DNA of 64,000 nucleotides from Eggerthellaceae bacterium (GTDB lineage Bacteria; Actinomycetota; Coriobacteriia; Coriobacteriales; Eggerthellaceae): NCBI GenBank assembly GCA_910575165.1, contig CAJTDS010000006.1, positions 1 through 64,000 of the forward strand, written 5' to 3'. This document shows positions 44,001-54,650 of the stretch, piece after piece. How positions within the stretch are numbered: the stretch's first letter is position 1; each line of letters starts with the position of its first letter. Below the pieces are notes generated by a model. That model searched no databases. It was not told the DNA's origin and saw nothing but the letters and a program-made list of their open reading frames with translations. Made by a program: the position numbers and the translations under genes.

Positions 44001-44364
44001 GAAGGTGGTATTCATGGAGCGTTTCTGGAACCCGGAGTGCTTCGACAACTCGCAGAAGACCAAGACGGGCGGCTGGGCCGAGTGCGGCGTGAACGTCCTT
44101 ACCAACGCCGTGGACGCCAACTTCAACGAGGCGTTCGGCTCCTACACCAACCGCGGTTTCGCCGTGAACATCAAAAAGTCGACGCGTCCCGAGCGCGTCT
44201 GGGTGACCCCCGAGGAATTCGAGCCCTTCATGCCCACCGCAACCAACCAAGCCAGCGAGGAAGCCGGCTCGGTCATGGGCAACCCGGCGCTGCTGACCGA
44301 TGTGAGCAGCTTCGACCCGGTGGAAGTGCCCGCAAGCGCCGGCGGCCCGGGCGGCCCCATGTAG
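41065..44364 (+). CDS. Tat-exported molybdopterin oxidoreductase lipoprotein (DMSO reductase superfamily)
   Basis: 1099 residues from ATG 41065 (GAGGAAGGG upstream). The twin-arginine signal SRRSFMQ is followed by a hydrophobic stretch and an LGGC lipobox with Cys31, so it is predicted to be anchored outside the membrane. A [4Fe-4S] site is formed by Cys74-x2-Cys77-x3-Cys81 and Cys109. Molybdopterin-binding regions include LWGTQPSSSQT, IVVDPMLTPDA and, near the C-terminus, LALTSGRRVFFHHGTMRHAPYSRE and INPATATEYGISDGDWIEV. The length and organisation recall the large Eggerthellaceae enzymes that include catechol dehydroxylases and related oxidoreductases; substrate cannot be assigned. Partner genes for electron transfer, maturation and membrane anchoring follow. 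Confidence 0.9.
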   Translation: MSKTTLSRRSFMQAAAVASAAAAFGATLGGCTKPSTVEVDDVDKVQPATEADAETSGRQEPLAIPDYDFYTTSCHGCITTCPVKVYVKDGVVRKIEGHPAGAENNGSACVKALNQIHTCYSPRRVLYPMRRTGARGAENMAFERVSWDEAIDEASDKWLEIFEKYGTYSMLSTTGGGGAYVPAPMLPAVSASCYSPNAFEPGAAQCFLPRVCVTQLMGFKMSDSIADNEVREPFKGFSKADKEAGITNDCEVLVLWGTQPSSSQTAKAGRAMAELRANGCKTIVVDPMLTPDAAKATIHLPLRPGSDCALVLSWYRYIFENKLYNEQFTKYWTNLPCLIDPDTLLPILATDVFEDYIAPTPDDTPVYICIDEETGEVSPLPYGMPEDVGVNPSVFGEATVNGKSCKTAGQYYKEEAEPWTLEQAAKFCWLDAAKIEEAIKLYVSPHQNGSDGGAGIGHGVATDMMECSSQAPIGTAGLDSIMGYIQMPGCTLTLTGVGAGGPGGGMGGAGLSLDSTNKWGKCIADGAQPRPTQSETTDFGIGYIMGATEEANRANHDSFASPEQDCFQRIVLDRLGVSNHRGLAHWYQSHIPAVRQAMETGEPWRPRAWLDTSGNKFAMLGSAGAWYNAAMGNVEYVVHQYPHFTSFDAELTDMFFPTEEWLEMWNPGSSQLNIETPCGSIIHLGEAVDTGRPYSRFLQAFYDKANQKLDSIVFNGTGQTLAEIGVQFPLVNVRSGSDESNKQQRIKQGAALLGLEAAEGESITEEQYRQAWKNNPVYKVSTPSDEYWTYGHYLVLADDGLPYGFPTVSRKVEVYCTAMVRLGQTGFPYNWPNGFDSPVDERIATFHGTYAPICVVPKAKETPDVGAGFEDYVMDFDADFPLALTSGRRVFFHHGTMRHAPYSRELYPVPFAYINPATATEYGISDGDWIEVSSRRTQGSDYDPSRAGTERAYSGEKKQDTKTAEPIRTIAYVTEMVAPKVVFMERFWNPECFDNSQKTKTGGWAECGVNVLTNAVDANFNEAFGSYTNRGFAVNIKKSTRPERVWVTPEEFEPFMPTATNQASEEAGSVMGNPALLTDVSSFDPVEVPASAGGPGGPM

Positions 44365-44410
44365 GACAGGCGCCGAAAACGGTCAGCATGAGATGAAAGG
44401 AGCGCAACCT

Positions 44411-45091
44411 ATGTCGCGCAGATGTATCGTTGTAGACCTCGACCGGTGCTCGGGATGCCATACCTGCACCGTGGCCTGCAAGTTCGAAAACGAGCTGGGA
44501 CTGGGCAACTATCGCTGCGACGTCATCGACGTGGGCCCGGTTGGCACCCACCCCAACGTCCAGATGTACTGGCTTCCCATCATGTGCCAGCAATGCGAGA
44601 ACGCGCCGTGCGTGGAGGTCTGCCCCACCGGCTCCTCCTACCGCGCCAGCAACGGGGTGGTTACCCTCGACGAGAGCACGTGCATCGGATGCAAGTCGTG
44701 CCTTACCGTGTGTCCCTACTCCGACTCCGACGGCCGCACGCGCCCGAGCGTCCGCTGGCTTCGCAGCGACACCAACACCGTCACCAAGTGCACCCTGTGC
44801 AACCATCTGACGCAGAACAGCGATGGTGTCGAAAACGAGGACGACACCTACGATGTCGACCACTGCGTGCCGCCCTGCGTGCACAACTGCTGCAACGGGG
44901 CGCGTTTCTTCGGCGACCTGGACGATGAGAAATCGCCGGCGGCCAAAGCGGTCGCCCAGGCCCAGAGCCAAGGGCGCGCCGTCCACTACCTGGAAGCCGA
45001 TGGAGCTCAGCCCGTGGCCTGCTACATCCTGTCCAAGGACGTCGCATGGCAGGGACTCGACAACAGCTGCGTCCTGTACGCGAAAGGCTAG
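44411..45091 (+). CDS. Four-cluster ferredoxin-type electron transfer subunit
   Basis: 226 residues from ATG 44411 (AAAGGAG eight bases upstream). Four cysteine groups: DRCSGCHTCTVACKF, CQQCENAPCVEVCP, CIGCKSCLTVCPY, and CTLCNHL with a distal CVPPCVHNC. This is the DmsB/NrfC plan and should bind four [4Fe-4S] clusters. It has no signal peptide, so it would be co-exported bound to the Tat-carrying catalytic subunit. It passes electrons between a membrane donor and the molybdoenzyme encoded upstream. Confidence 0.92.
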   Translation: MSRRCIVVDLDRCSGCHTCTVACKFENELGLGNYRCDVIDVGPVGTHPNVQMYWLPIMCQQCENAPCVEVCPTGSSYRASNGVVTLDESTCIGCKSCLTVCPYSDSDGRTRPSVRWLRSDTNTVTKCTLCNHLTQNSDGVENEDDTYDVDHCVPPCVHNCCNGARFFGDLDDEKSPAAKAVAQAQSQGRAVHYLEADGAQPVACYILSKDVAWQGLDNSCVLYAKG

Positions 45092-45158
45092 TCCCCTTGC
45101 GGGCCGGCGTCTTGTCGGTGCCGGCCCGCTTCTTGGTCCTTAGAGGAAAGGCGTTTGC

Positions 45159-45866
45159 ATGAAAACCTCCGTACCAACAGATACCGCTCTGCTGGCGACG
45201 CTTACCAACAGGGCATCTGCCTACCGGTTGTTCTCGCGGCTGTTCCTGCGCCCGCTCTCCGGCGACGAGGTGGAGGCGCTGGCCGGCATGAACCTGGAGA
45301 GAGAATCGGAGGCCCTGGGGGCGGGCAGTCTTCTTGCTGAAGGGTTCAACGACATGGGCAGGGGGCTCCACCGCCGACACAGCGGGACGCAGCGGCTGCT
45401 CAGCACCGACTACACCATGTGCTTCGACGGTGTCAGCAGCTTCCAGGGACTGGTAGCCGTTCCCTATGCGAGCGTGTTCGGCGGAAGCATCACCGGGGAG
45501 AAGGCCGTACTGTTCCAGGAGCCCCGCGACAGGGACCTGGCGGCCTATCGTCGCGAGGGCATCGCCGCCGACTCGGGGCTTCACCTGCCCGAGGACCACA
45601 TCAGCTTCGAGTTGAGCTTCATGGCCGATTTGTCGGACAAGGCGCGAGACGCCGTCGAGGCCAAAGATTTCGCCGAAGCGCTGCGCCTGATGGACGCTTC
45701 GGGTGACTTCCTGGAAAACCATATCCTGTCCTGGTACGGATCGTTCTACGACCTGGCTACGAAGATCATCGACACCCGTTTTTACCGCGGTGTCCTGAAG
45801 GCGACCTACGGCTATCTGCAGGCAGACGAGACGACGATCGGCGAACTGCGGGCGGCGCTTTCCTGA
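45159..45866 (+). CDS. TorD/DmsD-like molybdoenzyme chaperone
   Basis: 235 residues, all-helical. It has NRASAYRLFSRLFLRPLSG at the N-terminus, a YASVFGG stretch, the LPEDHISFELSFMADL region characteristic of the TorD/NarJ family (PF02613), and a C-terminal FLENHILSWYGSFYDLA. These proteins bind the Tat signal and assist cofactor insertion before export. AGAGGAAAGG lies upstream of ATG 45159. It follows the ferredoxin gene by 67 bp and is in one operon with it. Confidence 0.85.
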   Translation: MKTSVPTDTALLATLTNRASAYRLFSRLFLRPLSGDEVEALAGMNLERESEALGAGSLLAEGFNDMGRGLHRRHSGTQRLLSTDYTMCFDGVSSFQGLVAVPYASVFGGSITGEKAVLFQEPRDRDLAAYRREGIAADSGLHLPEDHISFELSFMADLSDKARDAVEAKDFAEALRLMDASGDFLENHILSWYGSFYDLATKIIDTRFYRGVLKATYGYLQADETTIGELRAALS

Positions 45867-45938
45867 GCCGCCCTTCTCTCCCGCTTCGCTGCCCCGGGGC
45901 GACAGCGTCGGGGCAGCACCCTTCGGAAAGGAAGTAGT

Positions 45939-46682
45939 ATGGGATTCATTGCCGTGCTCGCCTGCACTCTTGCCTTCTCGCTGGTCTTCAAGGATGCCAT
46001 CCGGAAGGCGCCGGGGGCGTTCTACGGCCTGGCGCTGCTGGCATCGGTGCTTTACGCTGCCACGAGCTTCGTAAGCCTTCCCCTTTCGCTGCAGATGCTG
46101 CTCTTCCAGCTGATGCAGAAGGGAACGCTCGCTACGGCTCTGTTCGTCGTCGTGATGTACATGGGCGTCTTCCGCGATGTGCGCTTCGTTCGCCAAAGAC
46201 TTCTGCCCACCCGCGCGACGCTGTCGACCGCCGCCTGCATCCTGGCCCTGGGCCATGTAGCCAAGTACGCCGTCTCCTTCGCCCCCGCGCTCGCCTCCCT
46301 TGCGCCCTCCGTCGCCTGGGGACTTGCACTGGGGGCTGTCGCCTTCGCGCTCATGGCCATTCTGGGCGTAACCTCCTTCCAGGCGGTCAAACGCCGTATG
46401 GGAACGCAGGCGTGGACGGCACTGCAGCGATGGGCCTACCTGTTCTACGCCCTGCTGTTCGCCCATATAGCGCTGTTCCTCGCCCCCGCCTCAGCCCAAT
46501 CACCCCTGGGCGCCTCCGGCGAGCGGCTAATCGCCTATACGGCGGTCTTCGGCATCTACGCGCTGCTCAGAACGGGCAAAGCCATCTACGACCTCCTCCT
46601 TGGGCGCGCTCGCCACGTCCGTCGCTCGCAGATTGCGGCAACCACCGAGCCGGACGATCAGGCGAGCGCAACGGCAAGGTAG
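45939..46682 (+). CDS. Ferric-reductase-like (MsrQ/YedZ-type) membrane protein
   Basis: 247 residues, six to seven membrane helices and a basic cytoplasmic tail. Segments VTSFQAVKRRMGTQAWTALQRWAYLFYALLFAHIALF and the earlier LGHVAKYAVSF resemble the heme-binding helices of the ferric reductase-like transmembrane domain (PF01794), with His in GHVAKY and FAHIAL as heme ligands. It could carry electrons from menaquinol to the exported ferredoxin and molybdoenzyme, replacing the DmsC/NrfD-type anchor. The assignment as heme protein is inferred from those motifs. GGAAAGGAAG lies before the ATG. Confidence 0.7.
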   Translation: MGFIAVLACTLAFSLVFKDAIRKAPGAFYGLALLASVLYAATSFVSLPLSLQMLLFQLMQKGTLATALFVVVMYMGVFRDVRFVRQRLLPTRATLSTAACILALGHVAKYAVSFAPALASLAPSVAWGLALGAVAFALMAILGVTSFQAVKRRMGTQAWTALQRWAYLFYALLFAHIALFLAPASAQSPLGASGERLIAYTAVFGIYALLRTGKAIYDLLLGRARHVRRSQIAATTEPDDQASATAR

Positions 46683-46762
46683 CGCGCAAGCTTAAAGCCG
46701 AAACATCGCACCGGCCTACATCGTCTGTCCCGCAGCGGACAAAACGTCTGCAAACACAGGAA

Positions 46763-46797
46763 AGCCCCCTGCTTCCCTTACTGGGAAACAGGGGGCT
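46763..46797. terminator. Bidirectional terminator between redox operon and atp operon
   Basis: 9-bp stem (46763-46771 with 46789-46797) extended inward by a further 5 bp across a single mismatch. It is T-flanked on the plus-strand side and followed by TTTCC on the minus. It lies between the convergent genes ending at 46682 and 46902. Confidence 0.85.
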
Positions 46798-46901
46798 GTT
46801 CGGTTCACCTTAAGGCCCTCGCTCGGTTCGGTCGGCTTCTCGCCGCCGCGTTGCCAGCGGCTAAGCCGCCTTCCTTGCAGACGCCTCGCAGCGCCGTCGC
46901 C

Positions 46902-47311
46902 TTAGGCGGCCTGGGCCACCTGCAGCTGCGCTTCGCACCAGGACCTGTCGTCGGCCAAGGTGGTGCCGGCGGCCTCCTCGGCGGAAAGCTTCGCAAGCGA
47001 CGCCTCCACCTCGGCGAGCTTCGCCTTCACCTCGTCGACTTTGATGTCGGCCTTGGCGATGGCGCGGTTGGCCAAGACGATGACCTTCTCAGCCGACACC
47101 TCGACGTAGCCGCCCTGCAGCGCATAGCTGCTGACAGACCCGTCGGAAGCGCTCTTCACGCGCACCTCGCCGTCGGAAAGGGCCGACACCAGCGGCTCGT
47201 GGCCGGCCAGAAAGCCCATGGAGCCTTCCACGCCGGGCACGACCACCATCTCGGCGTCCTCGGAGACGAGCAGCGCCTCGGGCGTCACGATGTCGCACTT
47301 GATTCCAGCCA

Positions 47312-47312
<1 letters not shown>
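46902..47312 (-). CDS. atpC: F1F0 ATP synthase epsilon subunit
   Basis: 136 residues: an N-terminal beta-sandwich (KCDIVTPEALLVSEDAEMVVVPGVEGSMG, LQGGYVEVS) and a helical C-terminal hairpin. Central-stalk regulatory subunit. Its ATG overlaps the atpD stop (TAATG). Last gene of the atp operon. Confidence 0.95.
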
Positions 47313-48763
<1,451 letters not shown>

Positions 48764-49660
48764 TTAATCCTCCAAAGCAGCCGCGCCACCCACGATCTCC
48801 GAAATCTCGGTCGTGATAGCGCCTTGGCGTACGCGGTTATACAGTCTGGTCAACGTCTCGACCATTTCGGTGGCGTTGTCCGTCGCCGACATCATGGCGT
48901 TGCGGCGAGCACCCTGCTCGGCAGCAGCCGAGTCGATGAGCGCATGGTAGAGCGTGGTGCGCACATAGGCCGGCAGCAGCTGGTCGAGCACGGCGTCGGC
49001 GCTGGGCTCGAAGATCACGTCGCCCTCGAGCTTGTCGCCCGCCTGCTCCTCCTGGTCGGACTCGGCCAGGAGGGCCGCAGTGTCCACAGGAAGGACCTGC
49101 TCGGTGCGCAGCTGCTGCTCCGCGGCGTTCTTCGCGTGGTTGTACACGACGAACACCTCGTCGACGGAGCCCTTCGCGTAGCCGTCGATGGCGAAGGCGG
49201 CGATTGCGGCCGCCTCGTCCACCGTCGGATCGGCGGAAAGCCCGGCGAAGCGCAGCACCGGCTCGATCTTGCGGTAGGTGTAGTACCCGATGGGCTTCTT
49301 GCCGCAAGCCACGATGCTGACCTCAGCACCGGCCTGCTGCTTCTGCTTCATCAGGCGGTCCACCTGCCTCAGCACGTTGCTGTTGAAGCCGCCGGCAAGA
49401 CCGCGGTCGGACGCAACCACCACGATGAGGACGTTTCTCACCTCGTCATGCGTGCGCAGAAGCGCGTTTTCGGAGCCACCTACACGCTTGGCAACGTTGG
49501 CCAACATCTCCGCCATGGACTCAGAGTACGGCGTTGCCGCGACGACGCGCTCGTTGGCGCGGCGAATCTTTGCGGCGGCCACCATCTGCATGGTGCGCGT
49601 GATCTGCTTCGTCGAGGAGACGGAGTTGATACGTCTTTCTATGTCGTGAAGGTTGGGCAT
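48764..49660 (-). CDS. atpG: F1F0 ATP synthase gamma subunit
   Basis: 298 residues. The N-terminal helix DIERRINSVSSTKQITRTMQMVAAAKIRRA and C-terminal ARRNAMMSATDNATEMVETLTRLYNRVRQGAITTEISEIVGGA form the coiled-coil rotor. The middle region has VASDRGLAGGFN. Forms the rotating stalk inside the alpha3beta3 ring. Confidence 0.97.
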   Translation of the reverse strand: MPNLHDIERRINSVSSTKQITRTMQMVAAAKIRRANERVVAATPYSESMAEMLANVAKRVGGSENALLRTHDEVRNVLIVVVASDRGLAGGFNSNVLRQVDRLMKQKQQAGAEVSIVACGKKPIGYYTYRKIEPVLRFAGLSADPTVDEAAAIAAFAIDGYAKGSVDEVFVVYNHAKNAAEQQLRTEQVLPVDTAALLAESDQEEQAGDKLEGDVIFEPSADAVLDQLLPAYVRTTLYHALIDSAAAEQGARRNAMMSATDNATEMVETLTRLYNRVRQGAITTEISEIVGGAAALED

Positions 49661-49672
49661 GTTCTACCTACC

Positions 49673-51244
<1,572 letters not shown>

Positions 51245-51253
51245 TCACCTCCG

Positions 51254-51817
51254 TCAATTCTGTTCTTTGAGCACGTTGCGGGCGCGTTCCAGCTGCGACA
51301 CGACGCTTGCGTCGATGCGCTGGCCGTTGGCAGTCAGCAACACGCCGCCGATGATGGACGGGTCGATCTGCTCCCGCAGAACCACCTTCGTGCCCAAGTC
51401 GGCTTCGGCTTTCTTTGCAATTACCTCGCGCAGATGGTCGTCAAGCGGCACGACGGTGGTTACGTCGACCACGGTGACGTCCAGCTTGCGCTCGAGCTGT
51501 TCCTGGTAGCTGGCCCATACACGCGACAGCAACGCGAAGTCCCCGCGCTCGGCCATGACGGCCAGAACCTCGGTAAGGACCGGGTTCAGGTCCGCGAACA
51601 CGCCGCGGGCAACCTGCCCCCTCTGCTCGGGTGTATAGGAGCTATCCTCCAGGGCGTTGGCGAGATCCATGTTGGAACGCTCGATGCGCATGATGCGCTC
51701 GGCTTGGTCGCGCACCTGCAGCACCGCGTCCTGGCCGCCCGCCTGGTAGGCGGAGTCCAGCAGGACCGCTGCGTAGGTGGCCACCTTCTCCTTTTGAACA
51801 TGGCGATTATTCGGCAT
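51254..51817 (-). CDS. atpH: F1F0 ATP synthase delta subunit
   Basis: 187 residues with an N-terminal helical domain (ATYAAVLLDSAYQAG) and C-terminal VVLREQIDPSIIGGVLLTANGQRIDASVVSQLERAR, the delta/OSCP signature. It is part of the peripheral stator. It overlaps atpF by 11 bases. Confidence 0.95.
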   Translation of the reverse strand: MPNNRHVQKEKVATYAAVLLDSAYQAGGQDAVLQVRDQAERIMRIERSNMDLANALEDSSYTPEQRGQVARGVFADLNPVLTEVLAVMAERGDFALLSRVWASYQEQLERKLDVTVVDVTTVVPLDDHLREVIAKKAEADLGTKVVLREQIDPSIIGGVLLTANGQRIDASVVSQLERARNVLKEQN

Positions 51818-52424
51818 GGAAACTGCCCGCCTCGTTCACGTAGCGCTCGATGATGGCGCGGTGCTCGTCGTCGGACAGGTCCTTGCCGATGATGCGGGAT
51901 GCCACGGCAACGGACAGGTCGGCGACCGAGCCCTGGAGCTCGGCGATGGCGGCCTTCTTGTCAGCCTCGATGGCCCCGTGGGCCTTCTCGATCATGTTGG
52001 CTGCCTCTGCCTGGGCCTTCGCCGTGATGTCGGCCTTCACCGCTTCGCCAGTGCTCTTGGCCTCGGCCACGATCTGGGAAGCCTGGCTCTTCGCGTCCTC
52101 GAGCTGCTTCTTGTACTCCTGCAGGATGCGCTCGCTTTCGATGCGGTCGCGCTCCGACTTCTCAAGAGCATCCTTGATGGTGTCCTCGCGGCGCTGCAGC
52201 ATGGCGTCGAACTTGGGCCAGCCGAACTTCGCGAGCACGACCACCAGCACGATGAAAGCGACGAGCATGGGGATGAATTCCGCCATGTCCGGCAGGATGG
52301 CCGAAATGCCGGCCGTCTCCGATTCCGCGGCGAACGCCATCGCCGGCACAGCCAGCGTGGACGCGCCCGCAGCGAGAACCGCAGCGCCTGCAAGCCTCCA
52401 AGCCTTGTATCTGTTCACTTTCAC
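51807..52424 (-). CDS. atpF: F1F0 ATP synthase b subunit with signal-like N-terminus
   Basis: 205 residues. After an N-terminal hydrophobic signal-peptide-like segment (about 10-32, ending VPAMAFAAES), a second membrane helix follows (MLVAFIVLVVVLAKFGWPKFDAML) and then the long charged coiled coil. Bacterial b is usually about 160-170 residues with one helix; the extra N-terminal segment may be cleaved or form a second membrane anchor. Peripheral stalk. Confidence 0.95.
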   Translation of the reverse strand: MKVNRYKAWRLAGAAVLAAGASTLAVPAMAFAAESETAGISAILPDMAEFIPMLVAFIVLVVVLAKFGWPKFDAMLQRREDTIKDALEKSERDRIESERILQEYKKQLEDAKSQASQIVAEAKSTGEAVKADITAKAQAEAANMIEKAHGAIEADKKAAIAELQGSVADLSVAVASRIIGKDLSDDEHRAIIERYVNEAGSFHAE

Positions 52425-52474
52425 CTGTAATCCTCCTTACAGCCTGTTATACGGCAGATTGCGTACAGGCGGGA

Positions 52475-52696
52475 CTACACGATGAAGGTCAGAACGAAGC
52501 CGATGAGGGCAAGAGCCTCGGCCAGAGCGGCACCGATGATGAAGTTGGTGAACAGGCGGCCGGCCAGCTCAGGCTGACGGGCGGAACCGACGCAGCAGCC
52601 GTAGCAGGCGATGCCGATGCCGATGCCAGGTCCCATGGTGGCCAGGCCGTAACCCACGAGCTTCAGGGCTGCGATACCAAGACTGATTTCTCCCAC
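52475..52696 (-). CDS. atpE: F1F0 ATP synthase c subunit
   Basis: 73 residues, two-helix hairpin. Helix 1 has the GIGIGIACYGCC stretch with three cysteines, the loop has SARQPEL, and helix 2 carries the ion-binding glutamate in GAALAEALALIGFV. The residues around it lack the Ser/Thr-rich Na+-binding pattern, so proton coupling is expected. Confidence 0.96.
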   Translation of the reverse strand: MGEISLGIAALKLVGYGLATMGPGIGIGIACYGCCVGSARQPELAGRLFTNFIIGAALAEALALIGFVLTFIV

Positions 52697-52822
52697 TGTT
52701 GCCTCCTTAGATCGTTTGCGGGCCTATCCCGCAAACACCGTACAGGGATATGTTCCAGGCGGCTGGGATACCGCCAGTGAAACCAAGATTTCCGCCTGTG
52801 ACCCGGGCGGCGGGGTCGCCTC

Positions 52823-52834
52823 CCCCCGAAGGGG
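52823..52834 (-). promoter_or_regulatory. UUCG-capped hairpin in the atpB-atpE spacer
   Basis: In the mRNA, CCCC-UUCG-GGGG forms a short hairpin with a stable UUCG tetraloop just after the atpB stop. It lies in an unusually long (150 bp) G/C-rich spacer in front of atpE. It may shield the downstream message or set c-subunit levels. Function inferred. Confidence 0.5.
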
Positions 52835-52846
52835 ACGGCCGTATGC

Positions 52847-53632
52847 CTAGTGCTCGGAGGTGGCCAGCGAGATGTAGACCGCCGACAGGATGGTGAACAC
52901 GTAGGCCTGCAAGAACGCCACCAGCACCTCCAGGGCGTACATGGCGATGAGGAAGAGCATCCAGGCGACGGGCGGCAGCCCGAAGGCCACGTTGCCCGTG
53001 GCGATGGCGCACTGGATGAACACGCTGGTCGCCAGGGCGAAGATGCCGAGCACCATGTGGCCTGCGAACATGTTGCCGTAGAGTCGCACGGCCAGGGTGA
53101 GCAGGCGCAGCACCATGGAGATGAACTCGAAGAACCAGATCACCGGCACCATGGGCGCGGGCAGACCCGACGGGGCGATGGACTTGATGTAGCCCCAACC
53201 GCCGTGGGCGCGAATGCCCCAGTAGTTGAAGTACACGAACGAGATGAGGGCCAGCGCCCAGGTGACGCTGATGGTGCCCGTAGGGGTCTTGCAGCCCGGG
53301 ATCAGGCCCACGAAGTTGGAGATGAGGATGAAGAAGAACAGCGTAGCCAGAAACGGGATGTGCTTCTGGTAGCCGTGACCGATGGCCGACTCGCCCATGT
53401 CCTTGCGGACGAACTCGTAGCCGTACTCCACCATGTTGACGAACTTGCTGGTGGGGACGAGCGTGAGCTTCTTGCCCGCCACGATGACCACGGCCAACGT
53501 GATGAGGAAGCAGATGATCATCCAGAAGATATACTGGGTGAGCCCGAACGACCCCGAGCCGATAACGTATGCCGGATCGAACGAGTGCTGAAGGTGGGGT
53601 ACCTCAGCGGCTAGGACCTCGAGTGGATTCAC
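52847..53632 (-). CDS. atpB: F1F0 ATP synthase a subunit
   Basis: 261 residues from GTG 53632 (AGAAGG nine bases upstream; an in-frame TTG at 53653 directly after the atpI stop is possible). Five to six helices, with the essential arginine in LRLLTLAVRLYGNMFAGH and the ALEVLVAFLQAYVFTILSAVYI C-terminus. Proton channel half of F0 with c. Confidence 0.95.
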   Translation of the reverse strand: MNPLEVLAAEVPHLQHSFDPAYVIGSGSFGLTQYIFWMIICFLITLAVVIVAGKKLTLVPTSKFVNMVEYGYEFVRKDMGESAIGHGYQKHIPFLATLFFFILISNFVGLIPGCKTPTGTISVTWALALISFVYFNYWGIRAHGGWGYIKSIAPSGLPAPMVPVIWFFEFISMVLRLLTLAVRLYGNMFAGHMVLGIFALATSVFIQCAIATGNVAFGLPPVAWMLFLIAMYALEVLVAFLQAYVFTILSAVYISLATSEH

Positions 53633-53653
53633 GTCTCCTACCCTTCTGCTCAA

Positions 53654-53932
53654 CTATCGGAAATGCCTGTACAACCCAAACGCAATGCCGGCGACGCACA
53701 AGGCCACAGCCTCAGCCAGCACGAAAGGCAGCACGCTGGGACGGTCGACCAGGACGCAGGCGATGGCCGTAGCGAACAAGAGGATGAACGATGCCAGCAC
53801 TCCCAGAAGCAGGGCACCCGCGTGCCCCAGATTGCTGGTGTCGGTCACCTTTTTCGTCTGGCGCAGGGCCAGCACCAGGGGCACGAAGCCCGCAATGCCG
53901 CTTGCCGCGCCTAAAACGATCGGAAGAACCAT
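53654..53932 (-). CDS. atpI: AtpI-like small membrane protein
   Basis: 92 residues from ATG 53932, three membrane helices. First gene of the atp operon, the normal position of atpI, whose product helps assembly of the c ring. Sequence is poorly conserved, so the name rests mainly on position, size and topology. Confidence 0.6.
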   Translation of the reverse strand: MVLPIVLGAASGIAGFVPLVLALRQTKKVTDTSNLGHAGALLLGVLASFILLFATAIACVLVDRPSVLPFVLAEAVALCVAGIAFGLYRHFR

Positions 53933-54131
53933 AGCCTGCCTTCTGCGGTCGGTCGCGCCCGAGGGCGCAGTCTGCCAAACTCTACGAATGATACCCAATC
54001 TTTTCCGGCGCGTAATGCCAAGCTGACGAAATCGCGCAAATCGGGGGCGAGCGGGACGTCGCTCAAGGGGAAAGGCGACGCCGTCCCTGCCGCGCTGCGC
54101 AAAACCTCCACAGCGCCCGTGCGGGCAGCGC

Positions 54132-54599
54132 TCAGCCGACGTACTCCCGCAAGGTCACCCCCGCCTCCTGAAGCATGGACACCGCCAGCTCGTCGGGATA
54201 GGGGTTCTGGAAGATGACCTCGGTGATCCCCGCGTTGATGAGCATCTTGGCGCACACCACGCACGGCTGGGTGTTCACGTAGATCGACGAGCCGGAGATG
54301 TCGATGCCGTACTTCGCCGCCTGGATGATGGCGTTCTGCTCGGCGTGCAGGCCCCGGCAGATCTCGTGCCGCTGGCCGCTGGGAACCCCCAGCTGCTCGC
54401 GCAGGCACCCCACCTCGGCGCAATGGCGTATGCCCGACGGCACGCCGTTGTAGCCGGTGGCCAGGATGCGGCGGTCCTTCACGATGACGGCCCCCACGGC
54501 CCGGCGCAGGCAGGTGGTGCGGGTGGCCACCTGGTTCGCCAACGTCATGAAGTACTCGTCCCAGCTGGGGCGCTCTCCTGTTGCCTCGACCGATGTCAT
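54132..54599 (-). CDS. dCMP deaminase family protein (ComEB-like)
   Basis: 155 residues. It has the zinc-dependent deaminase signature HAEQNAI (catalytic Glu) and [10 protein letters not shown], with the extra zinc residues C and H typical of dCMP deaminases ([28 protein letters not shown]). It deaminates dCMP to dUMP for thymidylate supply. It follows upp, on the same strand, upstream of the atp operon. A short imperfect hairpin overlaps its stop. Confidence 0.9.
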   Translation of the reverse strand: MTSVEATGERPSWDEYFMTLANQVATRTTCLRRAVGAVIVKDRRILATGYNGVPSGIRHCAEVGCLREQLGVPSGQRHEICRGLHAEQNAIIQAAKYGIDISGSSIYVNTQPCVVCAKMLINAGITEVIFQNPYPDELAVSMLQEAGVTLREYVG

Positions 54600-54650
54600 G
54601 GCGCTACTCCCTTCGAAGGGGCTGCGGGCTGCGAGGGCCGCGCCCCTTTC

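Noticed and set aside
52475-52696. Sodium-coupled ATP synthase
   Set aside because: The c subunit lacks the polar residues next to the glutamate that form a Na+ site; proton coupling is more likely.
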